Shown: positions 1 to 9,484 of the stretch, piece after piece
Layout of the letters: every line of letters starts with the position of its first letter
How positions within the stretch are numbered: position 1 is the stretch's first letter
From: Candidatus Gastranaerophilales bacterium
GTDB taxonomy: Bacteria > Cyanobacteriota > Vampirovibrionia > Gastranaerophilales > Gastranaerophilaceae
Direction: 5' to 3'
Length of the DNA stretch: 64,000 nucleotides
Assembly (NCBI GenBank): GCA_017461425.1
Contig: JAFTXY010000001.1
Coordinates: forward strand, 1-64,000
Position numbers and translations under genes: made by a program
Notes under the pieces: generated by a model
What the model saw: the letters and a program-made list of their open reading frames with translations, nothing else
Databases searched by the model: none
Told to the model about the DNA's origin: nothing

Positions 1-428
1 TTCTGCACTAAGTCACTGTCCAATTGTTGTTTCTTAAAAAATCAACAGGTATTTGTCGTTTGTATAAGCATCAATTACTATTGGTTGATTTTAGTTTTAC
101 TAAAAAAGAATTTGTTTTAATTAACTCTATCTTTTGTCAACATAATAATCGATAGATATGATATTCTATTTTCAATGTGCAAGTTAAATTAAACTTGATT
201 TAGAGCAAAAAAAATATGTTATTTAATAGCTCTCTTGGCACTTTAATTAATTGTCTAACTTGTTGCCGTATTTTCTAAATTATCACTTCAATTTTTATTG
301 TCAACCAATTTTTATTTTTGATAATTTAGTCGCTAAAAGTCCTAACCGGACCTTCTATATAATCGTATTACATAAATAATTTATTTCAACATTGTTTTAA
401 TATATTTTACAAAACTTAACCATAAATT
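1..428. other. Gene-free left edge
   Basis: No convincing reading frame lies in the 428 bases before the ruvB stop codon. The stretch is very AT-rich. It holds a 9-bp inverted repeat (AAAATCAAC at 38-46, GTTGATTTT at 84-92) and the terminator-like hairpin listed separately. I see no tRNA or other recognisable RNA. The gene to the left is outside the window. Confidence 0.5.
336..354 (-). terminator. Possible ruvB terminator
   Basis: Read on the minus strand, a 7-bp stem (AAGGTCC with GGACTTT, one G-U pair) and a short loop are followed by a T run. It lies about 75 bases downstream of the ruvB stop. The stem is short and the T run is brief, so this is a moderate call. Confidence 0.4.
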
Positions 429-1502
429 TTATTCAAATAATGACATTTGAGAAATATCGATTTTTAGCCCCAGATGCTGGTATGCTAATTTTGTAACTTT
501 TCTTCCACGAGGAGTTCTAGAAATAAATCCTTTTTGAATTAAATAAGGTTCATAAACATCTTCTATTGTTCTAATATCTTCGCCTAATGCTACGGCTAAT
601 GTTTCAATTCCAACAGGTCCGCCATTAAATGATTCAATCATTAATTTAAGCATGTTTCTATCTGTAATATCTAATCCCAACTCATCGATATCTAGCGCAT
701 TTAATGCGTCCATGACGATTTCTTTTATAATAATTCCATCTGCTTTAACTATTGCCCAATCAGCACATCTTTTAACTAATCTATTTGCAATACGAGGAGT
801 GCAACGTGATCTTTGCGCAATTTCCAATGCCGCAAAATCATCTATTTTAAATTGTAAAATTTGAGCTGTTCTTTTAATAATTGTTGATAATTCTTCCGGG
901 GTATAGAATTCCAAACGATGAATAATACCAAATCTATCTCTTAATGGTCCTGACAGCGCCCCGGCTTTTGTTGTTGCGCCAATAAGAGTAAATTTTGGCA
1001 TTGGAATTCTCATTGTTTTAACGGTTTGAGATTTGCCCGTAGTCAAGTCTATTGAAAAATCTTCCATTGCGGGATATAAAATTTCTTCTGCAATTTTATT
1101 TAATCGATGAATTTCATCTATAAATAAAACATCACCTTCTTTTAATTGCATTAGAATACCAACAATATCACGAGGGCGTTCAATAGAAGGAGCGGATGTT
1201 ATTTTAATATTTGCATTTAATTCGTTGGCAATAATATTAGCTAAAGTAGTTTTCCCGAGACCAGGAGGACCATAAAATAGAAGATGGTCTAATGTTGTAT
1301 TTCTTTTTTTACATGCTTCAATTGAAATTTTCAATGTTTCTTTAATTGAAGCTTGCCCAATATAATCATCGAAATTTGAAGGGCGAATATTTTTTTCATA
1401 GCATTCTTCGCAATTCATACAAGAAGCACTCAAATCAGGGTTTTGTTCCTGTTTGAGTGCTTTTTGATTTTTAATATTTTCGTTATTATCAGAAATTATC
1501 AT
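429..1502 (-). CDS. ruvB: RuvB, Holliday junction branch-migration ATPase
   Basis: RuvB is the hexameric AAA+ motor that drives Holliday-junction branch migration with RuvA in recombination repair. The 357-residue length fits the family. Walker [10 protein letters not shown] is at about residue 78, the Walker B stretch FIDEIHR at about 127, and the sensor/arginine-finger segment GPLRDRFG at about 185. A winged-helix C-terminus ends in a region of the form [10 protein letters not shown]. The first ~38 residues form an unusual Cys-containing extension (CMNCEEC) ahead of the normal RuvB start, so a later start cannot be excluded. The start codon overlaps the stop of the upstream transporter gene as TAATG, which suggests translational coupling. 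No ruvA or ruvC is in the window. Confidence 0.95.
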   Translation of the reverse strand: MIISDNNENIKNQKALKQEQNPDLSASCMNCEECYEKNIRPSNFDDYIGQASIKETLKISIEACKKRNTTLDHLLFYGPPGLGKTTLANIIANELNANIKITSAPSIERPRDIVGILMQLKEGDVLFIDEIHRLNKIAEEILYPAMEDFSIDLTTGKSQTVKTMRIPMPKFTLIGATTKAGALSGPLRDRFGIIHRLEFYTPEELSTIIKRTAQILQFKIDDFAALEIAQRSRCTPRIANRLVKRCADWAIVKADGIIIKEIVMDALNALDIDELGLDITDRNMLKLMIESFNGGPVGIETLAVALGEDIRTIEDVYEPYLIQKGFISRTPRGRKVTKLAYQHLGLKIDISQMSLFE

Positions 1503-2824
1503 TAATTATGCAAATATCTTAAATATACATATGCTGTTGATATCAATAAAGATATCATAGTAACGATTATACCATATTTTAAGAAATACATAAATGAAAT
1601 TTTATATCCCGCTTTATTAGCATTTTCAGTAACAATAACATTTGCAGCAGCACCAATCATTGTCATGTTTCCACCTAAACATGCACCCAATGCCAATGAC
1701 CACCATAATGGAGTAACGAAGTCTACGCCTTTTGTAGCTTCTATTGTTGCAATCATAGGAGCCATTGTAGCAGTATATGGGATATTATCAATGATTCCAG
1801 ACAATATACCTGATGCCCATAAAATAACCATTGAGGTAATTGATTGATCGCCAGCAGTTACTTCTAATAACTTATTTGCCATCAATTCAATACCACCAGC
1901 ATGTTCAAAGCCACCAATGATAATAAACAATCCAATAAAGAAGAATATTGTATTCCATTCAACTTCAACCAAGATTTTTTCAGGTTTTTCAAAAATCAAT
2001 AAAACAGCAGCGCCTATCATTGCTACAAGGAATGTTGGAATATGAGTAGCATCATGTGTAACAAAGCCTAAAACTACTAATAACAAAACAATGCCAGCTC
2101 GAATTGCTAATGCTTTATCTGTAATTGTATTTGAATTATCTAATTTTGAAACAAGCTCCATTTTTTCTGGAGAAGATTTTAAATCATTTCTATAAATAAA
2201 CACTAACAAAGCAACAACAACTAGCATTATCGCACAAACTGGCAATGTTAGCTCTCTAACGAAATCCATAAAAGAAAATCCAGCAGCTGAACCAATAATG
2301 ATGTTTGGAGGATCTCCAATTAATGTAGCAGTACCGCCAATATTAGAACAGAACACTTCTGTTATCAAGAATGGAATTGGATTAATTTCTAATAATTTAC
2401 AAGCAGCAAAAGTAATAGGCATTATAAGAATGACCGTTGTAACATTATCTAAAAAAGCAGATGCAACAGCAGTAAATACAGCCAATGCAGCCAATACTAG
2501 TTTTGGTTTACCTTTTGTTTGCTTTAATATTTCATTTGCAACCCAAGTAAACATACCTGATTGAGCGGCAATATGAACAACAATCATCATTGAAACAAGT
2601 AAAAATATTACATTAAAATCAACAAATGAAATAAAATATTGTGCTAAATTATCATTTGTTTTTTCAGTAGCCAATAAACCTAAAAACAAAGTTAAAGAAC
2701 CACCTAAAAGCGCAATGGTAACTTTTGATATTTTTTCCCAAGCAATAAAAATATACGCAACAATAAGAATTATTGAAGATATTATAATTGCATTTTGAGA
2801 AACTAAACTATGCAAGTTTTCCAT
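1502..2824 (-). CDS. ArsB/NhaD-family ion transporter
   Basis: This is a 440-residue polytopic inner-membrane protein with roughly 10-12 hydrophobic segments. It has features of the ArsB/NhaD (SLC13-like, P-protein) ion-transporter superfamily: a duplicated helical-hairpin fold, an FLDNVTTV motif near residue 125, a [12 protein letters not shown] motif near residue 163, and the matching second-half motifs DNIPYTATM and [12 protein letters not shown]. The family moves arsenite, Na+/H+ or organic anions; substrate cannot be read from sequence. No arsR or arsC is nearby, so an arsenite role is unsupported. GGGAG five bases before the ATG supports the start. The gene is joined to ruvB by a one-base overlap and is divergent from hisG. 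Confidence 0.85.
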   Translation of the reverse strand: MENLHSLVSQNAIIISSIILIVAYIFIAWEKISKVTIALLGGSLTLFLGLLATEKTNDNLAQYFISFVDFNVIFLLVSMMIVVHIAAQSGMFTWVANEILKQTKGKPKLVLAALAVFTAVASAFLDNVTTVILIMPITFAACKLLEINPIPFLITEVFCSNIGGTATLIGDPPNIIIGSAAGFSFMDFVRELTLPVCAIMLVVVALLVFIYRNDLKSSPEKMELVSKLDNSNTITDKALAIRAGIVLLLVVLGFVTHDATHIPTFLVAMIGAAVLLIFEKPEKILVEVEWNTIFFFIGLFIIIGGFEHAGGIELMANKLLEVTAGDQSITSMVILWASGILSGIIDNIPYTATMAPMIATIEATKGVDFVTPLWWSLALGACLGGNMTMIGAAANVIVTENANKAGYKISFMYFLKYGIIVTMISLLISTAYVYLRYLHN

Positions 2825-2909
2825 ACTATCTCCCTAATAAACTACAATATTGTTAATTTTATATTAAAAAAGATTTTAGTAAAGTAACAAAAACCTCGTT
2901 TTATGTTAA

Positions 2910-2936
2910 TATAATTGATACAAAATGAGGTTAACT
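2910..2936 (+). promoter_or_regulatory. hisG -10 box and start-deciding RBS
   Basis: A perfect TATAAT lies at 2910-2915, with no clear -35 hexamer 16-18 bases upstream. GAGG at 2927-2930 sits six bases before the ATG at 2937. The in-frame ATG at 2925 has no such site and falls at about the predicted transcription start. The ATG at 2937 is therefore preferred for hisG. Confidence 0.45.
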
Positions 2937-3809
2937 ATGGAAAATGAAATTTTAAAAATAGCACTACCAAACAAAGGTAGATTATCTCAAAAAATTTATG
3001 AATTATTAAATGATGCAGGTTTAAATCTAGATTCAAAAGATGATAGATGTTTAAAACTAGATACTAAAGATAAAAAATTTCAATTAATATTTGTAAGAGC
3101 TGCAGACATTCCAAACTTTTTAGATTCAAAAGTTGCTGATATTGGTTTTACAGGAAAAGATATTATTGTTGAAAAAGAAATCGAATTAGATATAGTTAAA
3201 GAATTTTCTTTTGGCAAATGCGATATGGTTGTAGCTCTACCAGAAGAAAAAAACATAGACGATGTTTCGCAATTACCAGACGAAATCAGAGTTGCTACTT
3301 CTTTTCCAAATATAGCAAAAAGTTATTTTGAAAAAATTGGCAAAAAAGCAAAAATTTCAGAAATTATGGGGGCGGTTGAAATAACTCCATCTCTAGGTTT
3401 TTGCGATTGCATAATTGATATTACATCATCAGGCACAACCCTAAAATCAAATAGATTAAAAATTATTGATAAAATCCTTTCTTCTTCAACTGTTTTGTGT
3501 GCAAGAAAAGATTTAACACCAGAAAAACAATTAAAATTGCGTTCGTTAATCAGGGCAATAGATTCTGTTTTAGATGCAAAAGCAAAAAAATATTTAATGG
3601 TGCATATTCCAAAAGACAAAATTGAAGAAGTAAAACAATTTTTACCAGGGCTTTCATCGCCAACAGTTATTCCTTTACATAATAATCAAGACAAAGTTGT
3701 AATTCATGTTGTTGTAGATGAAGATAAAATTTTTGATGCAATTGATAATTTAAAACAAATCGGCGGCGAAGGAATTTTAATTCTAAGCGTCGATCAAATG
3801 GTGAAATAA
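2937..3809 (+). CDS. hisG: HisG, ATP phosphoribosyltransferase (long form)
   Basis: HisG catalyses the first committed step of histidine biosynthesis, condensing ATP with PRPP. The N-terminus (ENEILKIALPNKGRLS) is the standard catalytic-domain opening, and the PRPP-binding stretch DITSSGTTLKSN lies near residue 165. The last ~75 residues form the ACT-like regulatory domain of long-form HisG, ending in a segment of the form GGEGILILSV. At 290 residues it is the long, self-sufficient type that does not need HisZ. Histidine feedback inhibition is expected from the C-terminal domain. The stop overlaps the mazG start (TAATG). An alternative start at 2925 would add four residues. Confidence 0.95.
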   Translation: MENEILKIALPNKGRLSQKIYELLNDAGLNLDSKDDRCLKLDTKDKKFQLIFVRAADIPNFLDSKVADIGFTGKDIIVEKEIELDIVKEFSFGKCDMVVALPEEKNIDDVSQLPDEIRVATSFPNIAKSYFEKIGKKAKISEIMGAVEITPSLGFCDCIIDITSSGTTLKSNRLKIIDKILSSSTVLCARKDLTPEKQLKLRSLIRAIDSVLDAKAKKYLMVHIPKDKIEEVKQFLPGLSSPTVIPLHNNQDKVVIHVVVDEDKIFDAIDNLKQIGGEGILILSVDQMVK

Positions 3810-4567
3810 TGAATTATTTAAACGAATTAATTAAAACGGTTGAAATTCTTCGCTCTCCTGAAGGATGCGAATGGGATAGACAACAAACTCATCAAACAAT
3901 AAGACAAAACATGCTTGAAGAGGCATACGAAGCTGTTGAAGCAATTGATGAAAACAATATTGAACATTTAAAAGAAGAGCTTGGCGATGTTTTATTACAA
4001 GTTGTTTTACATTCTCAAATTGCAGATGACAATAAAGAATTCAATATTCAAGATGTAGCAAAGATGCTCAATGACAAATTAATTCATAGACATCCGCATG
4101 TTTTCGGAGAAAACAAAACTACTGACACAAAAGAAATTCTTGCAAACTGGGAAAAATTAAAATCAAAAGAAAAACAAGAAAGAAAAAGAATATTAGATGG
4201 CATTCCAAAAACACTTCCTGCTTTATTAATGGCAATGAAAATATCCAAAAAAGCAGTTAGAGCAGGTTTTGAATGGCAAAATTACGAACAATTACTAGAA
4301 TGTTTTTATTCAGAAATAAAAGAATTTCAACAGGCTCAAACCCAAGAAGAAAAAGAAGATGAATTTGGAGATATTTTGTTTTCCTTGGTTAATATTGCAA
4401 GATGGAATAATATTGACCCAGAATTAGCTTTGGCAAAAGCAAATATGAAATTCAAAAAAAGATTTGATAAATTGGAAGAAATGTGCGATAAGTCATTGTC
4501 TGATTTAACTTTTGAAGAATATGATTCTTTATGGAAAAAAGCTAAAAAGCTTACTTCCCAAGAATAA
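3809..4567 (+). CDS. mazG: MazG, nucleoside triphosphate pyrophosphohydrolase
   Basis: MazG hydrolyses (d)NTPs to NMPs and pyrophosphate, clearing aberrant nucleotides and lowering alarmone levels. The 252-residue protein has the two-domain MazG layout. The first domain opens with LRSPEGCEWDRQQTHQT and has the EEAYEAVEAID / EELGDVLLQVVLH metal-binding helices at about residues 36-70. The second repeats the pattern with EEKEDEFGDILFSLVNIARW near residue 180. It is translationally coupled to hisG. The related MazG-fold enzyme HisE performs histidine step 2, so the coupling is suggestive, but the sequence itself is MazG rather than HisE. Its 3' end overlaps the convergent HD-protein gene by 17 bases. 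Confidence 0.93.
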   Translation: MNYLNELIKTVEILRSPEGCEWDRQQTHQTIRQNMLEEAYEAVEAIDENNIEHLKEELGDVLLQVVLHSQIADDNKEFNIQDVAKMLNDKLIHRHPHVFGENKTTDTKEILANWEKLKSKEKQERKRILDGIPKTLPALLMAMKISKKAVRAGFEWQNYEQLLECFYSEIKEFQQAQTQEEKEDEFGDILFSLVNIARWNNIDPELALAKANMKFKKRFDKLEEMCDKSLSDLTFEEYDSLWKKAKKLTSQE

Positions 4568-7181
4568 AAATAGGCAAGCTATTTTCATAAGCAAAGTCTA
4601 AATACTCTTGTGGGATATCTTCAAAATGCTTAACTTTTGCAACAAGTGCATTAGGTTTAGATTTATATAAATTAGCTTCATTTTGAAAATGATTAACTAA
4701 TTTATTGCCCATATTTTTTATTAAATTTTTTAATTCAAAGCCATTAATAATTCTAAATCTTGTTTGATAAATATCATCATCACGCACTTGGGATAATGTT
4801 TTATAATCTGCAATAGATTTATAAATATCCGCATAGTCCCTACTTGTTATTCTTGCGCAACTCATAAAACAATCTGGTAAATATCTGCGATAATCACTCT
4901 CAGGATGATACATACCTCTTAAACGAGCATCACCTTTTCTTTTTCCTGAAAATTGATTAGTATAATACGAATTAACAATGTTTTCTGGTTTCACATCTAA
5001 ACTTAAGCCAAAAGCATAATTCTGATAAGTTTTCTTTTGAACCAAAGAAACATAAGATGCGCATAAAACAGAATTTACATCAAGTTCAGATAATCGCATA
5101 ACAGAATCTAGGTCTTTTTTAGAACTAGCCATATGAATAAAAAATCTTAAATTATCTTTTGTTGTATTAGGCTCAAAACCTATTTTCGCTAAATCTTCAT
5201 TTGATTTATAATCAGAAAAATTTATAACTTTGTATTTTCTTCCTTGATATTCAATTTCTGGTATTAATTGAGGTTTAACTATTTTTGAAGAAAAAAGTAC
5301 TTGCCCAGTTGAATTATATTTTTCAATCAATGCGGGGATTTTTGATTCTTTTGCATTTTTCAAATCGCTCACATGTGAATTATAAAATTTTTCATTAACA
5401 GCTTTTAAATCAGCATCTGTAAAAATACAAGCCAATTCAAACATATCTTTATTTTTTAAATCAAAAGCAATTTCTTCTTCGTTTTTTATTTTATTTGATA
5501 AATCCGCAAGCCAGTGGTGTTTTGAAATTAATTCAACAATTTGACTGCTATAATTTTTATTTAGGTTTAATTTTGATATTATTGCTTTTGCATAACTTGA
5601 AGAATTTATCGGATGAGAACTATCTTTTATAAATTCTTTTTTAGAAATATCATGTAATAATGCAGCAAATTTTAAAACGATTTTATTTTTATTTGTTTGA
5701 TTTTTATATTCTGGATTTTTTAATATATTCCTTAAAACCATAAAACTATGAATATCAAGGGTTTGTTTTCTATGTTGATGTTTACCAATAATATTAACAA
5801 ATTCAGGAACTGCTTTAATTAAAGAATTTATAATTTGATTAAATTCAAAATTATCGGTTAATATTTCATTATCATTAATAAATTTATTTGAAATTTCAAA
5901 AACTCTTTTTTCAATTTCATCATCTGTATTTAAATTATTTAATGCAATAACTCCATCATACCCAATTTTATCATCAGAACTTACAGGAGTAATCTCAAGT
6001 TTTTTATATATTTCTTGTTTTTTTATATCGTCACAGCTAGATAAAATTAAATTTAAATCTTTTAAATAATTTTCTCTTGAATATTTGAGAGGGAAACCAG
6101 TTTGTACATATTTCTCATAATCAAAATTGGCAATAGTTTTTTCAATTTTGGGATTATTGTTTGCCATAAAATTTTTCATAAATTCAGCAATTTTTATTTT
6201 ACTAACAGGAATTATAGTAATAGGATTTAGCAAAGAATAATGCAATTTTTCAAGGCATTTTTGCGTTCCAATTTTAGTTTGTTCATCATTTTTGAACCTA
6301 TTTTTATTATTTAAAAAATCTAAAAGCTCAAAATAAAGATTAATTTTATCTTCAATTTTATATTCTCTTAAATCAACATCTTTTATCTTAAAAAATTCAT
6401 TCAATAAAAAATCATACGGACCATACGAAAGTTCATCTTGAATATAATATTTATTATAAGATTTATCCTTAAAACCAAAAGCCTTATTATATTTATATAC
6501 TTCTTGAAAAATTGGCTTTATTTGTTTATATTCTGATGAATTTAAAATTTCATTTTTTTTACCACTTCTTAAAATATCTGCAATAATTCTTGGAGTAAAA
6601 ATTTCTTCTTTTGCTAATGTTTCAACGTCTTTTTTATCAAAATTATTTTCAATAATTTGTTTTGAAAAATACAAAGATTCATCAGGAGAAAAACCTCCAA
6701 AAGAAAATACTAACGAAGCTTGCAGAATTTCATTTTTAGGTATATTTTTAATTAAATCTGGTATTAAATCTGGTTTAAAACCCATATTTAAAAGTACAAC
6801 CGCAATATTATATTCATCATCAGACATTTGAAAAAAATCTTCATGGAAATTACTTGGAATAAATTTATGTTGCAAAAACTCATATCTATCATACAAGCCT
6901 CTTGATGCAATATCTTTTATTTTTTGATACATTGCATCATTATATCCAGCAAGCAAAGTTGCATTATCAATAGTTAAACCATAATCCAATAATTCCTTAA
7001 CCTTAAAAGGATATTCAATACTGGGATTATTTAATCTATTTTTAATTTTATCTTCATCACTAGAGCTCATTAAATCTTGTCTTAGAGAATTTGATAATTT
7101 AATTTTTTCAAATTTTAAACAAAGTTTATCTTTAATATTGCCCTTATATGATATTGGATTATTTTCAATTACATATTGCAT
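4551..7181 (-). CDS. Large HD-domain protein, function unknown
   Basis: This 876-residue cytoplasmic protein is not recognised as a named family. An HD phosphohydrolase core is visible in the middle: a conserved His at ~478 (DIHS), ALLHDISK at ~508, SHP at ~523 and KHHW at ~555. That pattern fits a metal-dependent HD domain like those attached to tRNA nucleotidyltransferases and HDc phosphodiesterases. No nucleotidyltransferase domain is present. The first ~450 residues are helical and repeat-like. Near the N-terminus is PISYKG, resembling a motif in the 903-residue protein at 9485-12196. The ATG at 7181 is preferred over a TTG at 7217; neither has a clear ribosome-binding site. Function is not assigned. 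Confidence 0.7.
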   Translation of the reverse strand: MQYVIENNPISYKGNIKDKLCLKFEKIKLSNSLRQDLMSSSDEDKIKNRLNNPSIEYPFKVKELLDYGLTIDNATLLAGYNDAMYQKIKDIASRGLYDRYEFLQHKFIPSNFHEDFFQMSDDEYNIAVVLLNMGFKPDLIPDLIKNIPKNEILQASLVFSFGGFSPDESLYFSKQIIENNFDKKDVETLAKEEIFTPRIIADILRSGKKNEILNSSEYKQIKPIFQEVYKYNKAFGFKDKSYNKYYIQDELSYGPYDFLLNEFFKIKDVDLREYKIEDKINLYFELLDFLNNKNRFKNDEQTKIGTQKCLEKLHYSLLNPITIIPVSKIKIAEFMKNFMANNNPKIEKTIANFDYEKYVQTGFPLKYSRENYLKDLNLILSSCDDIKKQEIYKKLEITPVSSDDKIGYDGVIALNNLNTDDEIEKRVFEISNKFINDNEILTDNFEFNQIINSLIKAVPEFVNIIGKHQHRKQTLDIHSFMVLRNILKNPEYKNQTNKNKIVLKFAALLHDISKKEFIKDSSHPINSSSYAKAIISKLNLNKNYSSQIVELISKHHWLADLSNKIKNEEEIAFDLKNKDMFELACIFTDADLKAVNEKFYNSHVSDLKNAKESKIPALIEKYNSTGQVLFSSKIVKPQLIPEIEYQGRKYKVINFSDYKSNEDLAKIGFEPNTTKDNLRFFIHMASSKKDLDSVMRLSELDVNSVLCASYVSLVQKKTYQNYAFGLSLDVKPENIVNSYYTNQFSGKRKGDARLRGMYHPESDYRRYLPDCFMSCARITSRDYADIYKSIADYKTLSQVRDDDIYQTRFRIINGFELKNLIKNMGNKLVNHFQNEANLYKSKPNALVAKVKHFEDIPQEYLDFAYENSLPIFILGK

Positions 7182-7264
7182 ACATTTAAAAAACGTATAA
7201 ATAAAATATCTGAACAAGAAAATAAAATTGAAAAAATTATTTTATCAAATATAATAAAATCAAT

Positions 7265-7354
7265 AGAGATGTGTCCGAGTGGTTTAAGGTGCAGTCCTGG
7301 AACGACTGTGTGGGGGCGACTCCACCAAGGGTTCGAATCCCTTCATCTCTGCCA
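7265..7354 (+). tRNA. tRNA-Ser(GGA)
   Basis: The acceptor stem is AGAGATG (7265-7271) with CATCTCT (7344-7350), followed by G and an encoded CCA. The anticodon stem CAGTC/GACTG encloses the loop CTGGAAC, giving anticodon GGA. The GTTCGAATC T-loop and a long variable arm are present, as expected for a class II serine tRNA. Confidence 0.97.
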
Positions 7355-7355
7355 T

Positions 7356-7380
7356 AAAACCCGCTTAACTGGCGGGTTTT
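7356..7380. terminator. Terminator after tRNA-Ser and the MFS gene
   Basis: A 9-bp stem AAAACCCGC/GCGGGTTTT with a 7-base loop is followed on the plus strand by ATTTTTG. It sits directly after the tRNA CCA and overlaps the stop of the convergent exporter gene, so it can serve both strands. Very similar CCATAAAACCC...GGGTTTTAT hairpins follow tRNA-Ile and occur at 48090-48118. Confidence 0.85.
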
Positions 7381-8932
7381 ATTTTTGTTTCATATTATAT
7401 TTTTTCAATATAAAAGTTAAAGGCAAGACAAATAAAACCGCAAAAGCATATACTTTATATGCTGACATATAAGCACAAATCATAGATTGTTTTATTAATT
7501 GATGATAAATATTACCTAAGGCCATTTGCTGTGCAGTAATAAAATCATGTCCCATTTGCATAAAATTTGAACTTAAAACGTGGATTTTTTCAGCAAAAAC
7601 AGGGTTTGTCATAGTTAATTTATCAACAAGATGCGATTGATGAACTTGAGAATATCTAGAAACTAACACCCCAACAGAAGATGTTCCAATTGCACAACCA
7701 ACGTTTTTAACAAGATTTTGCAAAGCTGAAGCATTTGTCATTTCATTTTTAGCTACGTAAGAAAAAATAATTGTTGTAGTAGGAATAATAACAGATGTCA
7801 TTCCAATACCAAGAACAATATTAGGTAAAACCACATTTCCCATAGAAATTGCCAGATTTAAATTTGAAAACATATAACATCCTATAGAAAATATAACTAT
7901 GCCAATAAAAATCTGCGCTCTAAGACCAAGTTTTTCGGATATAACAGACCAAACTGTTCCCAAACATGTGCCAAAACCCATAGGAGCAGCAGCAATTCCG
8001 CTTAAAAATGAAGTATAACCAAGCATGGCTTGCAAAAATTGAGGCAAAATTGCAATGGAACCATATGCAATACCAAAAACCATAGTTATAATTGTTGTTC
8101 CAAAGGTATAATTCCAATTTTTAAATATTTTTAAATCAACCAATGGGTTTTTACATTTTAATTCCCACCAAACAAAAAGCACAAAAGCAATCAAGCTAAT
8201 AAATCCCAAGCGGCAAATATAATCAGAATCAAACCAGCCATTTTTTTGACCATTATCAACCATGACCTGAAAACATGAAATCCAAACAATTAATAAAATA
8301 AAACCAAAAGAATCAAACTTAACAGCTTGTCTTGATTGCATGTATGGAGGATCTTCAATAAATTTAGCACTCATTATAATTGATGCCAAACAAAATGGAA
8401 TACTGACAAAAAATACATAATTCCAAGAGTAATTAGTTGTAAGCCAACCACCCAACACAGGACCGATAATCGGTGCAATGGTAACGCCTGTTGAAAATAT
8501 TGCCATGGCTTCGCCTTGACGTTCACGAGGATAGCTTTCCAATAATATTGCTTGCGATAATGGCAACAAACAACCGCCTCCCAAACCTTGGCATATTCTT
8601 CCTAAAAGCATTATTTCAAAATTTGGAGCAAGTCCGCAAACAACAGCAGATATTGCAAAAATTGATAAACAAAATATTAAAAACTTTTTTCTGCCAAATG
8701 TAGCACAACACCAATCCGTTGCAGGTAATAAAACACTAGACGCAATAAGAAACAAAGTTACAATCCATAAACTTTCATCATCAGAAATCGAAAAACTGCC
8801 TGCTATAGTTTTTAAGGCAACGTTTGCAATAGAAGAATTTAACACTTCAACAAATGTTGCAAGCATAACTGCGATTGTAATCATTAAAAGACTAGATTTA
8901 GGTCTCCATTCTTGTTGTTGCGCTTCAGACAT
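7379..8932 (-). CDS. DHA2-family MFS drug:H+ antiporter (EmrB/QacA type)
   Basis: A 517-residue inner-membrane protein with about 14 hydrophobic segments, the layout of the DHA2 branch of the major facilitator superfamily. Visible landmarks are the helix-1 stretch FVEVLNSSIANVAL (family form LDxTIVNVAL), an ATFGRKKF loop 2-3 motif, GRICQGLGGG in TM4, and the antiporter motif C region GVTIAPIIGPVLGGWL in TM5. EmrB-type exporters expel hydrophobic toxins, often with an EmrA adaptor; no EmrA or TolC homologue is adjacent. The ATG at 8932 with AAGGA six bases upstream is chosen over an upstream in-frame codon. It is divergent from a MarR regulator, the usual pairing for toxin-induced export. Substrate is unknown. 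Confidence 0.9.
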   Translation of the reverse strand: MSEAQQQEWRPKSSLLMITIAVMLATFVEVLNSSIANVALKTIAGSFSISDDESLWIVTLFLIASSVLLPATDWCCATFGRKKFLIFCLSIFAISAVVCGLAPNFEIMLLGRICQGLGGGCLLPLSQAILLESYPRERQGEAMAIFSTGVTIAPIIGPVLGGWLTTNYSWNYVFFVSIPFCLASIIMSAKFIEDPPYMQSRQAVKFDSFGFILLIVWISCFQVMVDNGQKNGWFDSDYICRLGFISLIAFVLFVWWELKCKNPLVDLKIFKNWNYTFGTTIITMVFGIAYGSIAILPQFLQAMLGYTSFLSGIAAAPMGFGTCLGTVWSVISEKLGLRAQIFIGIVIFSIGCYMFSNLNLAISMGNVVLPNIVLGIGMTSVIIPTTTIIFSYVAKNEMTNASALQNLVKNVGCAIGTSSVGVLVSRYSQVHQSHLVDKLTMTNPVFAEKIHVLSSNFMQMGHDFITAQQMALGNIYHQLIKQSMICAYMSAYKVYAFAVLFVLPLTFILKKYNMKQK

Positions 8933-8949
8933 TAATTTTCCTTGTTGTG

Positions 8950-8988
8950 TTGTATTTACAATATAATGCAAATACAATATTTTGTAAA
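8950..8988. promoter_or_regulatory. Candidate MarR operator between exporter and regulator
   Basis: In the 84-base gap between the divergent starts there are two nested inverted repeats: TTGTATTT (8950-8957) with AAATACAA (8970-8977), and TTTACAA (8955-8961) with TTGTAAA (8982-8988). Dyads of this size are what dimeric MarR proteins bind. A TATAAT at 9004-9009 lies just downstream on the regulator side. The regulatory role is inferred from position and symmetry only. Confidence 0.5.
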
Positions 8989-9016
8989 TGATGAATTTTT
9001 ATGTATAATAAATAAT

Positions 9017-9484
9017 ATGGGAAATAATAATAAAGACGAATTAGCAAATTCAATAATTTACAATCTTGAAAACACGACAAGAATTGCAAAAGTTTTAGCT
9101 TGTCGTTATTTTGAAAATAATTTTGACATAACTTTTTCTGAACATATTATCTTAAATGCTCTATATTTTAATCCAAAAATCCACCAAAGAGATTTAGCAA
9201 AATTAATCTACAAAGGCACTGCAAACCTTAGCAGGGATTTAGAAAAACTTGAAAAAAGAGGACTAATTAAAAGAAATATAGAAACCAAAGAAAAAAGAAT
9301 AGTAAAAACTCTTGTTCTTACAAAAAAGGGGTTAAAAACTTGCGAAAAAATAAACATTAAAACCCAAACCCATCTGGAACAAATGGAAAATATTTTCACA
9401 CAAGAAGAACATCAACAATTTATAAATTTACTTGAAAAACTAAGAAATCGTTTAACCGAATCTCATGATATGATTTTTGAATAA
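9017..9484 (+). CDS. MarR-family transcriptional regulator
   Basis: A 155-residue winged-helix protein of the MarR family. Recognition-helix features are in the middle: the HQRDLAKLIYKGTANLSRDL stretch reads as helix-turn-helix, followed by EKRGLIKRN and the wing (KEKRIVKTLVLTKKG). Long N- and C-terminal helices would form the dimer interface. It probably represses the divergent DHA2 exporter and itself, released by a ligand; this is inferred from layout. The start at 9017 gives a normal MarR length. It has no Shine-Dalgarno site but a TATAAT seven bases upstream, so the message may be leaderless. It ends one base before the convergent next gene. Confidence 0.9.
   Translation: MGNNNKDELANSIIYNLENTTRIAKVLACRYFENNFDITFSEHIILNALYFNPKIHQRDLAKLIYKGTANLSRDLEKLEKRGLIKRNIETKEKRIVKTLVLTKKGLKTCEKINIKTQTHLEQMENIFTQEEHQQFINLLEKLRNRLTESHDMIFE

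Noticed and set aside
1502-2824. Arsenite efflux pump ArsB as a specific call
   Set aside because: The superfamily motifs fit, but no arsR, arsC or arsA is present, so substrate was left open.
4551-7181. HD protein as a CCA-adding tRNA nucleotidyltransferase, suggested by the nearby tRNA
   Set aside because: The HD motif is present, but no N-terminal nucleotidyltransferase signature is seen. tRNA proximity is not evidence.
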